DNA of 32,348 nt, taken from assembly GCA_024640545.1 (NCBI GenBank), contig JAHEEU010000008.1, positions 1 through 32,348 on the forward strand. Reading direction: 5' to 3'. Position numbers and translations under genes: made by a program. The notes below the pieces were generated by a model that was given only the letters and a program-made list of their open reading frames with translations, was not told where the DNA came from and searched no databases. Origin of the DNA: Geobacteraceae bacterium. Lineage in GTDB: Bacteria > Desulfobacterota > Desulfuromonadia > Desulfuromonadales > BM103. Of the stretch, positions 23,624-31,986 are shown piece after piece. How positions within the stretch are numbered: the first letter of the stretch is position 1; each line of letters opens with the position of its first letter.

Positions 23624-24589
23624 ATGATGACTCCTGAACAACGCCAAAACCGTATAATTACCGGCTTCATTCTGCTGTCGCTGCTCCTGCACCTGCTCCT
23701 GTTGCTGGTACCGAAGAACAAGCTGTTTCCGACGGATATCACGCCGAAGCCCGTCTATGTCGAAGTGCGTCCCACGCAGATACAGGACCGTGAGCTCGAC
23801 CTGCCCATTCGCGAAGAGCTTGAGAAGCCTCGCGAAACACCAGCCAAGCGGCTGGCGGAAAAAGATCAGGTGGTCGAAAAAGAGATGGCCCCCGAAGGCC
23901 AGGACACCGAGGACCGGCAGCAGGCGGTCCTCGCCCCGAAACCGGTGCCCAAGCCTCCTCCCAAGGCCGCCCCACAGCCACAGCCACAGCCACAGCCACA
24001 GCCACAGCCACAGCCATCACCCAAGCCGTCCGCAGAGCCCTCGTCGCAGGAGCCGGCTGAGACCACACCCGCACCGGTCACCCCGGAAGGATGGCAGGCC
24101 AAGCCGGAAAAGAAGTCCCCGGCGGACCTGCCGGATCTGCAGACCCTTACCCAGATTTCACCCGGCACGCTGGCCCAGATTGAGAGCGACTGGCGGCGCA
24201 AGTACCGCGAAGACATTGCCAAGGGCGATACCGTCTGGATGGACACGGAGCAGGACCTGCTGATCTCCTTTATGCGCCGCTTCCGCACCAACATCTACAA
24301 TGTCTGGAACTACCCGACCGAAGCCGCTGAGCGCAACCAGCAGGGGACCTGCCTGCTGCGCATCACGGTCGATCGCGAAGGCAATGTCACCGACGTCCGC
24401 CTGCTGGAAAGCTCAGGCCACCGGGCATTGGATGATGAAGCCATGAACGCTGTCCGCCAGGGCGCAACTTACGGTCCCCTGCCGCGGGCCTACCCAAATC
24501 CAGACCTGAAGATCATGGCCTTCTTCCAGTATCAAATGAGCGGCACCGTCAGACGCACCTACCGACCGCGCCCAGGGCAGATCTATTGA
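23624..24589 (+). CDS. TonB-family protein with Pro-Gln repeat linker
   Basis: This protein is 321 aa (320 if the second ATG at 23627 is used, which has the better spacing from GAGGG). There is one N-terminal membrane helix at residues about 13-31 (ITGFILLSLLLHLLLLLVP). A periplasmic Pro/Lys/Glu-rich spanning region at about 75-170 includes seven PQ repeats. A C-terminal TonB-type domain lies at about 230-305 (GTCLLRITVDREGNVTDVRL, then ESSGHRALDDEAM). TonB proteins carry proton-motive energy from ExbB/ExbD to outer-membrane receptors; neither partner is next to it, so it could also act like TolA. A TATAAT at 23597-23602 may be its -10 box, though the -35 is poor. Confidence 0.87.
   Translation: MMTPEQRQNRIITGFILLSLLLHLLLLLVPKNKLFPTDITPKPVYVEVRPTQIQDRELDLPIREELEKPRETPAKRLAEKDQVVEKEMAPEGQDTEDRQQAVLAPKPVPKPPPKAAPQPQPQPQPQPQPQPSPKPSAEPSSQEPAETTPAPVTPEGWQAKPEKKSPADLPDLQTLTQISPGTLAQIESDWRRKYREDIAKGDTVWMDTEQDLLISFMRRFRTNIYNVWNYPTEAAERNQQGTCLLRITVDREGNVTDVRLLESSGHRALDDEAMNAVRQGATYGPLPRAYPNPDLKIMAFFQYQMSGTVRRTYRPRPGQIY
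23972..24013 (+). repeat. Seven tandem CCACAG units in the TonB-family gene
   Basis: Seven perfect in-frame copies of the hexamer CCACAG encode (PQ)7 in the periplasmic linker. Because synonymous positions do not vary, recent expansion by slippage is likely. A gain or loss of copies would change linker length without a frameshift. Confidence 0.85.
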
Positions 24590-24655
24590 GCCACCACTGC
24601 CTCAACCTTGGCAAGGCAATGGCCTTTTCAACATTTGTTGACCTCGTTAAGCGAC

Positions 24656-24732
24656 TTAGGGGTCAGGTCTACACATTTCACAAAAATTGCATTTTATGCA
24701 AAAAGAGTGAAATGTGTAGACCTGACCCCTAA
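24656..24732. mobile_element. Perfect 26-bp-arm palindrome, REP/RAYT-type non-autonomous element
   Basis: The left arm TTAGGGGTCAGGTCTACACA (24656 onward, 26 bp to 24681) and its exact reverse complement (24707-24732) flank a 25-bp AT-rich core that itself contains TTGCAT-TTT-ATGCAA. The GGGGTCAGGTCTACACATT sequence resembles, from general experience, ends linked to REP-associated (Y1/IS200-type) transposases in many bacteria. No transposase is present here, so this would be a non-autonomous copy. It also could fold as a long RNA hairpin between the TonB-family and gcvPB genes. Confidence 0.7.
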
Positions 24733-24796
24733 ACACGGTAGGAGACTCAAGAAAGCCGTCGCACGCAACTCCGGAACGACGCAGTCGGTAAAATGA

Positions 24797-24827
24797 GCGG
24801 GGACGATCTTGGCAAGATCGTCCCCGC
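24797..24827. terminator. Hairpin terminator between convergent TonB-family gene and gcvPB
   Basis: GCGGGGACGATCTT (24797-24810) pairs perfectly with AAGATCGTCCCCGC (24814-24827), a 14-bp stem with a 3-nt loop. The following T content is modest in both directions. It is the likely end of the glycine-cleavage transcript. Confidence 0.7.
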
Positions 24828-24856
24828 GGTTTGTTCTTCACATCTTGCGCCAGGTG

Positions 24857-26317
24857 TTAAGGGTTGGCTTCCCAGCGAAGCTTCGGCTTGCGTGCGGCCG
24901 TGGTTTCATCAAGCCTTCTGACCCGGGAACGGACCGGCGCCTGGTGCAGCAGGTCCGGGTTGTCGCGAGCTTCGCCGGCGATGGCGATCATGGCGTCACA
25001 GAACTCGTCGAGGACATCCTGGCTTTCTGTTTCGGTCGGTTCGATCATGATCGCACCCTTGACCACCAGCGGGAAGTAGATGGTCGGCGGATGATAGCCG
25101 TAATCGATCAGACGCTTGGCGACGTCCAGGGTATGGCAACCGCCGGGGAGGTCCTTGTCGGAAAAAATCACTTCGTGCAGTGAACGCCTCTTGTAAGGCA
25201 GGTCGTAGACCCCCTCGAGCCGCGCCCGCACGTAGTTGGCGTTGAGCACAGCCATCTGGCTGGCGTGTTTCAGCCCGCTCCCGCCCAGGGTTCTGGCATA
25301 GGCAAAGGCCCGCACCATGATGCCGACATTGCCATGAAATGTCATCAGGCGACCGATTGAGTCGGTCTTCTCTGGCTCGAATCGGTAACGGTCGCCGTCG
25401 CGCTCGACGCCCGCCGCCGGCAGATAGGGGCTCAACTGTTCGGTGACCCCTACCGGACCGGCGCCCGGACCACCGCCGCCATGGGGGGTGGAGAAGGTCT
25501 TGTGCAGGTTGAAATGCATGACGTCGATGCCCATGTCTCCGGGACGGGCAATCCCCATCAAGGCATTGAGGTTGGCACCGTCGCAGTAGACCATGCCGCC
25601 ACGTTCGTGGACCAGTTTGCAGATCGCCTCAATGTTGGTCTCGAACAGGCCGAGGGTATTCGGGTTGGTGACCATGAGTGCGGCGACATCGTCATCCATG
25701 TGGGCTTCGACCTCCTCCAGGGTCAGGACCCCCTGGGAAGCGATCGGCACGACATCGTAGCCGGCCAGGGTTGCAGTCGCAGGGTTGGTGCCGTGCGCCG
25801 TGTCGGGAATCAGCACCTTGCTGCGCTTGCTGCCGCGGGCTTCATGCCAGGCGCGAATCACCAGCATGCCCGTCAACTCCCCCTGGGCGCCGGCGGCGGG
25901 CTGCAGGGTGACCTTGGCAAACCCGGACACCTCGGCAAGGGCAACCTGCAGGCGGTACATCAGCTCGAGAATCCCCTGGGCCAGGTGCGGCGGGGTGGCC
26001 GGATGGACGTTGGCCAAGCCCGGCAGGCGGGCAGCAGCCTCGTTGACCTTGGGATTGTACTTCATGGTACAGCTTCCCAAGGGGTAGAACCCCGAATCGA
26101 CACCATAGTTCCAGGTCGACAGGCGGGTAAAATGACGAACCACGTCAACCTCGGACAGTTCGGGGAAGCCGTTGATTTCTTCCCGGCAGAGCTCGGCGGG
26201 GAGTTTTGCCGCCGGCACGTCGAGTTTCGGCAGGCTGTAGCCCTTGCGCCCCGGCTTTGAATGCTCAAAGAGCAGTTTTTCATTCAGTACAAGCCCGCTG
26301 GTTCCCAGTATCGTCAT
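24857..26317 (-). CDS. gcvPB: Glycine dehydrogenase (decarboxylating) subunit 2, GcvPB
   Basis: This 486-aa protein is the PLP-binding half of the two-subunit glycine decarboxylase (P-protein). The PLP lysine is K273 within MHFNLHKTFSTPHGGGGPG, the standard signature. Other typical segments are STWNYGVDSGFYPLGSCTMK, LQPAAGAQGELTG, PDTAHGTNPATA and VYCDGANLNALMG. With GcvPA it decarboxylates glycine and passes the aminomethyl group to lipoyl-GcvH. Its ATG overlaps the end of gcvPA by four bases (ATGA) and GGGAGGT lies upstream, so the two are translationally coupled. Length is normal. It is the last gene of the minus-strand block. Confidence 0.97.
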   Translation of the reverse strand: MTILGTSGLVLNEKLLFEHSKPGRKGYSLPKLDVPAAKLPAELCREEINGFPELSEVDVVRHFTRLSTWNYGVDSGFYPLGSCTMKYNPKVNEAAARLPGLANVHPATPPHLAQGILELMYRLQVALAEVSGFAKVTLQPAAGAQGELTGMLVIRAWHEARGSKRSKVLIPDTAHGTNPATATLAGYDVVPIASQGVLTLEEVEAHMDDDVAALMVTNPNTLGLFETNIEAICKLVHERGGMVYCDGANLNALMGIARPGDMGIDVMHFNLHKTFSTPHGGGGPGAGPVGVTEQLSPYLPAAGVERDGDRYRFEPEKTDSIGRLMTFHGNVGIMVRAFAYARTLGGSGLKHASQMAVLNANYVRARLEGVYDLPYKRRSLHEVIFSDKDLPGGCHTLDVAKRLIDYGYHPPTIYFPLVVKGAIMIEPTETESQDVLDEFCDAMIAIAGEARDNPDLLHQAPVRSRVRRLDETTAARKPKLRWEANP

Positions 26318-27663
26318 GCCGCACCTCCCTGCAGCGCTGTGACCAGCGCGTCGATTTCTTCACGCCGGTTCTGCTCGGTAACGCACACCAGGAAACAATC
26401 CGCCAGCTCCGGGTAGTCGCCGCCGAGGGGAATCCCGGCGAGGAACCCCTCCGCTTCGAGGCGACGGAGAACTTCCGCGGCAGGCGCTTCGGAACGCACC
26501 ACGAATTCATTGAACATCGGCCCGTCGAACACCAGGCTGAAGCCCTTGGCGCCGGACAGCTGCTGGCGGGCATAAGCGGCTTTGGCCAGGTTCTGCTCGG
26601 CCATTTCCCTGAGGCCCTGTTTGCCGAGCAGGCTCATGAAGATGGTGGTCACCAAGGCGCAGAGACCCTGGTTGGAGCAGATATTCGAGGTCGCCTTTTC
26701 ACGGCGGATATGCTGCTCGCGGGTCGACAGGGTCAGGACGAAGCCGCGCTGGCCATCAAGGTCGGTGGTTTCGCCGACCAGGCGACCGGGCATGGCCCGC
26801 AAGTCCTTCTGACGCACGGCGAAAAAGCCGACGTATGGGCCGCCATAAGCAAGCGGCAGTCCCAGGCTCTGGCCTTCACCGGCGACGATGTCGGCGCCAA
26901 GTTCCCCCGGAGACTTGAGGACCCCGAGGGCAACCGGTTCGGACACCACCGTAACCAGCTTGGCACCCGCCGCGTGCGCCCGTTCGACCAGGGTGGCGAC
27001 ATCCTCGATCACGCCGAAATAATTCGGGTAACCGGCCACCACGGCAGCGGTAGTCGCATCGAGTTTGGCCGCCAGATCCCCAAGGTCGGTCCGTCCGTCA
27101 GCAGCGACGGCGACTTCGACCAGCTCCAGGCCGAGATAACTGCAGTAGGTCGCCACCACCTCGCGATAGCGCGGGTTGAGAGCGCGCGACAGCAGCACCC
27201 GCTTGCGGCGCGTCAGGCGGACGGCCATCAGCACCGCCTCTGCGCAGGCCGAGGCGCCGTCGTACATCGACGCATTGGCGACCTCCATGCCGGTCAGCTG
27301 ACAGATCATCGTCTGGAACTCGAAGATGGCCTGCAAGGTCCCCTGGCTGATCTCCGGCTGGTACGGCGTGTAGGCCGTGTAAAATTCACCGCGGGAGACC
27401 AGCAGATCGATCACCGTCGGGATGAAGTGATGATAGGCGCCGCCGCCGAGGAAACATTTGTGGGTCCCGGGGGTGGCATTCTTGACGGCCAGCGATTTCA
27501 GCTCGCTAAGCAGCTCCGTTTCGCTGAGCGGTTCCGGAAGGTCCAGTGGGCGCTTGAGGCGGACGGAATCGGGCACCTCGACGAACAGTTCTTCGAGGTT
27601 TTTGACACCGATCCGTTCGAGCATCTCGGACACATCTCCGGCAGTGTGCGGGATATAACGCAT
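26314..27663 (-). CDS. gcvPA: Glycine dehydrogenase (decarboxylating) subunit 1, GcvPA
   Basis: This 449-aa protein is the non-PLP half of the split P-protein. It starts MRYIPHTAGDVSEMLERIGV, the typical opening, and contains FLGGGAYHHFIPTVIDLLVS, EFYTAYTPYQPEISQGTLQA and NASMYDGASACAEAVLMA. The split gcvPA/gcvPB arrangement is usual in Gram-positives, archaea and many anaerobic Proteobacteria-type lineages, and both halves are full length here. The start lies only five bases after the gcvH stop with GAGGATC ahead of it, and the gene overlaps gcvPB by four bases. Confidence 0.97.
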   Translation of the reverse strand: MRYIPHTAGDVSEMLERIGVKNLEELFVEVPDSVRLKRPLDLPEPLSETELLSELKSLAVKNATPGTHKCFLGGGAYHHFIPTVIDLLVSRGEFYTAYTPYQPEISQGTLQAIFEFQTMICQLTGMEVANASMYDGASACAEAVLMAVRLTRRKRVLLSRALNPRYREVVATYCSYLGLELVEVAVAADGRTDLGDLAAKLDATTAAVVAGYPNYFGVIEDVATLVERAHAAGAKLVTVVSEPVALGVLKSPGELGADIVAGEGQSLGLPLAYGGPYVGFFAVRQKDLRAMPGRLVGETTDLDGQRGFVLTLSTREQHIRREKATSNICSNQGLCALVTTIFMSLLGKQGLREMAEQNLAKAAYARQQLSGAKGFSLVFDGPMFNEFVVRSEAPAAEVLRRLEAEGFLAGIPLGGDYPELADCFLVCVTEQNRREEIDALVTALQGGAA

Positions 27664-27668
27664 GATCC

Positions 27669-28055
27669 TCAGCTCTCCTCTGCAATCAGGGCCTGGTACG
27701 CTTCAACATCCATCAGGTCGTCAACGTCGGCGGCATCGGCCATGCGAATCTTGATCATCCAGCCATCTTCGTAGGGCGAGGTATTGATAATCTCGGGCGC
27801 ATCGACCAGGTCGTCGTTGATCTCTTCGATAGTTCCGGAGACCGGGGCATAGATATCGGAAACGGCTTTGACCGATTCCACGACCCCGAAAGCCTTGCCC
27901 GCCTCTACGACCGTACCGACCTCGGGCAGCTCGACGAAAACCACGTCACCGAGCGCGTCCTGGGCAAAATCGGTGATCCCCACCACGGCCAGGTCCTCCT
28001 CGACCATGACCCATTCATGTTCTTCTGTGTACTTGAGCTCTTCCGGAAATTCCAT
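27669..28055 (-). CDS. gcvH: Glycine cleavage system H protein (lipoyl carrier)
   Basis: The start chosen is ATG 28055 ([20 protein letters not shown]) with AAGGAG six bases upstream; the track's start is too long. The product is 128 aa, normal for H protein. The lipoylation site is K63 in [15 protein letters not shown] protein shuttles the aminomethyl group between P, T and L proteins. The L protein (dihydrolipoyl dehydrogenase) and a lipoylation enzyme are not in the window. A six-bp hairpin (CCCCTG-GACCAG-CAGGGG, 28079-28096) lies in the 75-bp gap after gcvT, just ahead of the ribosome-binding site. Confidence 0.97.
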   Translation of the reverse strand: MEFPEELKYTEEHEWVMVEEDLAVVGITDFAQDALGDVVFVELPEVGTVVEAGKAFGVVESVKAVSDIYAPVSGTIEEINDDLVDAPEIINTSPYEDGWMIKIRMADAADVDDLMDVEAYQALIAEES

Positions 28056-28130
28056 GATGATCTCCTTATGGCGGTATGCCCCTGGACCAGCAGGGGTGCA
28101 AAGAAAGTGTCCTGCCTGAGCAGTCAGCAA

Positions 28131-29219
28131 TTATTTGACAAAGGGCGGACGGACCACCCTTGCACGCATGCGGCGGTTGCGCACGGCAACCTCCAGCTCT
28201 CCATCGAGCCCCGCCGCAGCCGGCTCAACCAGGGCCAGGGCGATACCGAGCTTGAGCGTCGGCGACATGGTGCCGCTGGTGACGAAACCGACCTCGCGCT
28301 CACCGGCAAAGAGCGGATAGCCTTCGCGCGGGATGCCGCGCTCCTCCATAACCAGGCCGACCCGGCGGCGTGGCACGCCGGCGGCCTTCTGTGCCACCAG
28401 GGCAGCTTTACCGACAAAATCGTCCTTGTCAAGCTTGGTGATCCAGGCCAGCCCGGCTTCCAGGGGCGAGATGTCCCGGGACAGCTCATGGCCATAGAGG
28501 GCGTAACCCTTCTCCAGGCGCAGGGTGTCGCGGGCGCCCAGGCCGATCGGCAGCAGGCCGTGCGGAGCCCCCGCCGCCATCAGCTTCTGCCAGACGGCGA
28601 CTGCCGCCGAGGCTGGCAGGTACAGCTCGAAGCCGGCTTCGCCGGTGTAGCCGGTCCGCGATATGATCATCTGTTCCCCGGCAACCGCACCCTCGCAAAA
28701 GTGGTAGTAAGCCAGGTCATCCAGAGAGACATCGGTCAGCTCGGCGAGGATCGCGACTGATTTCGGCCCCTGCAGGGCGATCTGCGCGAACTCAGCACTG
28801 CGATTGGTCAAGGTGACATCCGTCAGCGCCGACTCGCGCAGAACCTGCTGCATCCAGGCGAAATCCTTCTCGATATTGGAGGCATTGACGCAGAAGAGGA
28901 AATGCGCGCCGTTGAACCGGTACAGCGTCACATCATCAACCACGCCGCCCTCGGGGTAACAGATGGCCGAATACTGCACCTGGCCGTCGACCAGCTTGGC
29001 AGCATCATTGATCGTCAGCTGCTGAATGAAGGCCAGGGCATTGGCACCGCGGACCTCGACTTCGCCCATGTGGGAGACATCGAAAAGCCCGGCGGCCTGG
29101 CGAACGGCCAGGTGCTCTTCGATGACACCCGAGTACTGGACCGGCATATCCCAACCGCCAAAGTCGACCATACGTGCGCCCAGCTCGCGATGGACCTGGT
29201 TCAAAGGGGTTTTTTTCAC
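28131..29219 (-). CDS. gcvT: Glycine cleavage system T protein (aminomethyltransferase)
   Basis: The start was set at GTG 29219 (MKKTPLNQVHRELGARMVDF), five bases after a perfect AAGGAGA; the track used an upstream TTG. The product is 362 aa. Typical segments are GGWDMPVQYSGVIEEHLAVR, GLFDVSHMGEVEVRG, VVDDVTLYRF, SRTGYTGEAGFELYLP and LGARDTLRLEKGYALYGHEL. It transfers the methylene group from the H-protein intermediate to tetrahydrofolate, giving 5,10-methylene-THF and ammonia. It heads the gcvT-H-PA-PB run. The 102-bp upstream gap is too short for, and shows no match to, a tandem glycine riboswitch. Confidence 0.97.
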   Translation of the reverse strand: MKKTPLNQVHRELGARMVDFGGWDMPVQYSGVIEEHLAVRQAAGLFDVSHMGEVEVRGANALAFIQQLTINDAAKLVDGQVQYSAICYPEGGVVDDVTLYRFNGAHFLFCVNASNIEKDFAWMQQVLRESALTDVTLTNRSAEFAQIALQGPKSVAILAELTDVSLDDLAYYHFCEGAVAGEQMIISRTGYTGEAGFELYLPASAAVAVWQKLMAAGAPHGLLPIGLGARDTLRLEKGYALYGHELSRDISPLEAGLAWITKLDKDDFVGKAALVAQKAAGVPRRRVGLVMEERGIPREGYPLFAGEREVGFVTSGTMSPTLKLGIALALVEPAAAGLDGELEVAVRNRRMRARVVRPPFVK

Positions 29220-29321
29220 GGGACTCTCCTTAAGATGAATAAGCAATTCTGAATTTTAACGGGTTTATTCCAAATTGCTCCAAATAAAAAATCTCTATAA
29301 TCAAATAGATAAGATGCAATG

Positions 29322-30176
29322 TTATGCGAGGATGGCCGGAATCTGATCCTCGTGCCCGAGGGTCATCAGGTGCACCCCCTGGCAAAGCTCCCTGGCCCAG
29401 CCAACTGTCTCCCGGGCGATGGCGAGACCTTCGGCCATCGGATCGCCGGCATCTTCGAGGCGTTCGATCAAGGGCTGCGGGACCTTGACACCGGGGATGT
29501 TGGCGTTGAGAAACCTGGCCATTTTGGCGCTGCGCATCAACAGCACGCCAGCGATCACCGGCACCCGCAACGGGGCCATCGCCGCCATGAAACGTTCCAG
29601 GGGACCATGTTCAAAGACCGACTGGGTCTGGAAGAACCGTGCCCCGCTGGCAACTTTCTTGGTCACTTTCTGAAACATCAGCTCGAACGGTTCCGCCGCC
29701 GGGTTTACCGCGGCGCCGGGAAAAAACCGCGGCACGCCGTTAAGGGGCTTTCCCGCCATGTCGGTCCCGGCCATCAGGCCTGAGGCCATGTCCAGCATCT
29801 GCACAGAGTCGAGGTCGAAAACCGGCCGAGCATCCGGATGGTCGCCGAACTTGCCGTGGTCGCCGGACAGCAGCAGCAGGTTCTCGATACCGAAGGCGGC
29901 GGCACCGAGCAGGTCGGACTGCAAGGCCATGCGGTTGCGGTCGCGGCAGGTCAGCTGCAGGATCGTTTCCGTACCGGACTGCTGCAATTGCGCCGCCAGG
30001 GCCAGGGATGACAAGCGCATGTTGGCGCCCTGGTTGTCGGTCACGTTGACGGCCGTCACTCCCCGCAGTTTCCTGGCCCCGTCCAGGGCCGGAGCCAGGT
30101 TGGTCCCTTTGGGCGGTGCGATTTCCGCCGTCACTACGAACTGGCCGCCGGCCAGTTGCTGAGCAAGCTGCGACAT
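29322..30176 (-). CDS. metF: Methylenetetrahydrofolate reductase (MetF)
   Basis: This 284-aa protein reduces 5,10-methylene-THF to 5-methyl-THF using flavin. Family-like segments are FVVTAEIAPPKGTNLAPALD near the start, VNVTDNQGANMRLSSLALA, ILQLTCRDRNRMALQSDLLG, LLLLSGDHGKFGDHP, and ARFFQTQSVFEHG followed by VPVIAGVLLMRSAK. It starts four bases after the stop of metV, so the two are one unit. In acetogens and related anaerobes MetF pairs with the metal-binding MetV subunit, and the pairing here implies ferredoxin- or NAD(P)H-linked electron supply via MetV. The product methyl group could feed methionine synthesis or an acetyl-CoA pathway. Confidence 0.93.
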   Translation of the reverse strand: MSQLAQQLAGGQFVVTAEIAPPKGTNLAPALDGARKLRGVTAVNVTDNQGANMRLSSLALAAQLQQSGTETILQLTCRDRNRMALQSDLLGAAAFGIENLLLLSGDHGKFGDHPDARPVFDLDSVQMLDMASGLMAGTDMAGKPLNGVPRFFPGAAVNPAAEPFELMFQKVTKKVASGARFFQTQSVFEHGPLERFMAAMAPLRVPVIAGVLLMRSAKMARFLNANIPGVKVPQPLIERLEDAGDPMAEGLAIARETVGWARELCQGVHLMTLGHEDQIPAILA

Positions 30177-30180
30177 GGCT

Positions 30181-30837
30181 TTAGCGACCGCCGTTCTTCA
30201 GGCGGTAGCGGCCAGGCTGGCGCCTGCGGCTCCAGTTTTTCGGCGGGACGCGACGGGCGAAAACGCCCTGGCGCCGCTGCTTCTGCAGGCGTTCATAGAT
30301 CAGGCGCCAGGCGCATTCGATCTCCTCGTCGACTTCACAGCGACCGTCTTCCATGCCGCCGCACGGGCCGTTCAGCAGGCCCTTGGCACAGGTCGTCACC
30401 GGGCAGATCCCTGCCGTTTCATTAAGGATGCAGTCCCCGCAGAGGGAACACATCTCCTCGTAGTGACCGAAGCGACGCACGTTGCCGAGGAACATGGAGT
30501 TCAGTCCGCCGACCACCCGCTTCTCGACATTCGAGGAAATCGACTGGATGCCCGAGCCACAGGCGAGCACGACCAGGGCATCGGCTTCCTGGACAGCGTT
30601 CCTGTGATGGCGCAATTCACGGGCGGCTCGCATGATATGGCAGGCTTCATCGATCACCACGCTGCCGGAGACCTCCTTGCCCTGGGTGGCCAGCCATTCC
30701 TGGAGCTTGAAAACCTCCTCCTCGCCACCCGCCTTGCAGGCCGTGGCGCAGGCGGCGCAGCCGACCAGGAAGAGCTTGTCGCATGCCGACAAGGCCAGTT
30801 GGAGTTCATCAAGGGGCTTCAGTTCGCTGATAATCAT
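30181..30837 (-). CDS. metV: MetV-type methylenetetrahydrofolate reductase accessory (C-terminal-family) protein
   Basis: The start at ATG 30837 (MIISELKPLDELQLALSACD) aligns with the usual beginning of MetV proteins; the ribosome-binding site is weak and the track's longer ORF is unlikely. The product is about 218 aa. It is cysteine-rich: C27, C30 and C34 in VGCAACATACKAGGE, then C130, C133, C136, C145, C150, C159 and C167 (MCSLCGDCILNETAGICPVT, CAKGLLNGPCGG), a pattern expected for Fe-S clusters or zinc. MetV partners MetF and is thought to mediate electron delivery. The last 30 residues are basic (KQRRQGVFARRV). It lies downstream of folD after a hairpin, and metF follows four bases after its stop. 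Confidence 0.88.
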   Translation of the reverse strand: MIISELKPLDELQLALSACDKLFLVGCAACATACKAGGEEEVFKLQEWLATQGKEVSGSVVIDEACHIMRAARELRHHRNAVQEADALVVLACGSGIQSISSNVEKRVVGGLNSMFLGNVRRFGHYEEMCSLCGDCILNETAGICPVTTCAKGLLNGPCGGMEDGRCEVDEEIECAWRLIYERLQKQRRQGVFARRVPPKNWSRRRQPGRYRLKNGGR

Positions 30838-30917
30838 GGTGACCCGGGGACCAAGTGCTGGGAGCCGCAAAGCGTCAGAAGAGCAGACCCGCTCCCAGGT
30901 GTCTTTAAAGGCAAAAC

Positions 30918-30946
30918 GGCCCGCAGCCGGCAAGCCGGCCCGGGCC
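30918..30946 (-). terminator. Hairpin after folD, possible terminator or attenuator before metV
   Basis: Outer arms GGCCCG (30918-30923) and CGGGCC (30941-30946) enclose an inner CCGGC-AA-GCCGG hairpin. In the minus direction the stem is followed by GTTTTGCCTTT. It sits in the 119-bp gap between folD and metV and could end or reduce folD read-through into metV-metF. Confidence 0.55.
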
Positions 30947-30956
30947 AAGGAAATCC

Positions 30957-31808
30957 TTACTGGTTTGCGCGGCGCTTGGCGCCTTCCACGGTATTATAGA
31001 GCAGCATGGTGATCGTCATCGGGCCGACGCCTCCTGGCACCGGCGTGATGGCGCTGGCACGTTCCCTGGCCGCTTCGAATTCGACGTCGCCGACCAGCTT
31101 CTTTTCGCCGACCCGGTTGACGCCGACATCGATCACCACCGCACCTTTCTTGATCCACGCGCCCTTGATCATCTCGGGGCGGCCGACAGCGGCAATCAGA
31201 ACGTCGGCCTGGGCGACTTTTCCCGGCAGGTCGCGGGTGCGGGAGTGACAGAGCGTCACGGTGGCATGCTGGGCAAGGCACATCAGGGCGACAGGTTTGC
31301 CGACGATATTGGAGCGGCCGACCACGACGACTTCCTTGCCGGTCAGGTCGACGCCGGTGCGTTCCAGCATCTTCATGACCCCATAAGGGGTACATGGCTG
31401 GTAGAGGGGGTTGCCGGTCACCAGGCGGCCGACGTTGTAGGGGTGGAAACCGTCAGCGTCCTTGGCTGGCGAAATGGCTTCGAGGATTTTGCTTTCATCG
31501 ATGTGGTCGGGCAACGGCAGCTGCACCAGGATCCCGTCGATCCGCGAGTCGTTGTTCAACGCCTCAATCAACGCCAGCAACTGCGCCTCGGTGGTCTCTG
31601 CAGGCAGCTTGTGTTCATCGGAGAAGATACCGGCCTGCTCACAGGCCTTCTCCTTCATTGTCACGTAGACCCGGCTGGCCGGGTCATCCCCAACCAGCAC
31701 GACAGCCAGGCCGGGGGTGACGCCACGTTTTTTCAATTCCGCCACATCGGCGGCAATCTCTTTACGAATATCGGCGGCGATTGCCTTGCCGTCAATGATC
31801 TTGTCCAC
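30957..31808 (-). CDS. folD: Bifunctional methylene-THF dehydrogenase / methenyl-THF cyclohydrolase
   Basis: This 283-aa enzyme starts at GTG 31808 with AGGAGG eight bases upstream. It interconverts 5,10-methylene-, methenyl- and 10-formyl-THF with NADP(H). Motifs are [17 protein letters not shown] (catalytic K52, Y48), [56 protein letters not shown] (nucleotide binding) and [17 protein letters not shown] near the C-terminus. Length is normal. It has its own near-consensus promoter and begins the folate part of the block. Confidence 0.98.
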   Translation of the reverse strand: MDKIIDGKAIAADIRKEIAADVAELKKRGVTPGLAVVLVGDDPASRVYVTMKEKACEQAGIFSDEHKLPAETTEAQLLALIEALNNDSRIDGILVQLPLPDHIDESKILEAISPAKDADGFHPYNVGRLVTGNPLYQPCTPYGVMKMLERTGVDLTGKEVVVVGRSNIVGKPVALMCLAQHATVTLCHSRTRDLPGKVAQADVLIAAVGRPEMIKGAWIKKGAVVIDVGVNRVGEKKLVGDVEFEAARERASAITPVPGGVGPMTITMLLYNTVEGAKRRANQ

Positions 31809-31838
31809 GCAGAAGACCTCCTAGAGAATCAGACTAAG

Positions 31839-31867
31839 ACTATACGCAACGCCGTTGGGCTTGTAAA
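31839..31867 (-). promoter_or_regulatory. Promoter of folD
   Basis: On the minus strand TTTACA (31867-31862) and TATAGT (31844-31839) are 17 bp apart, each five of six consensus bases. The leader is about 25 nt and carries the AGGAGG site. It separates folD expression from the upstream rsgA gene. Confidence 0.75.
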
Positions 31868-31986
31868 GTTTGAAGGGCGATGGCCTGGGGAAAATATTAC
31901 CGGCGGTCAAACCCTGCGCAATGGCCGGAAAAGGCCGCTGCCGCTCAGGGCCCTGCCCACTTTCCGAAGTGCGCCGCCAGAGGCTG

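Noticed and set aside
24608-24796. 62-aa ORF across the palindrome after the TonB-family gene
   Set aside because: It is formed by the palindrome arms and terminator region and has no start signal or family resemblance.
29220-29321. Glycine riboswitch upstream of gcvT
   Set aside because: The gap is 102 bp and AT-rich, too short for a tandem glycine riboswitch, and no conserved core was found.
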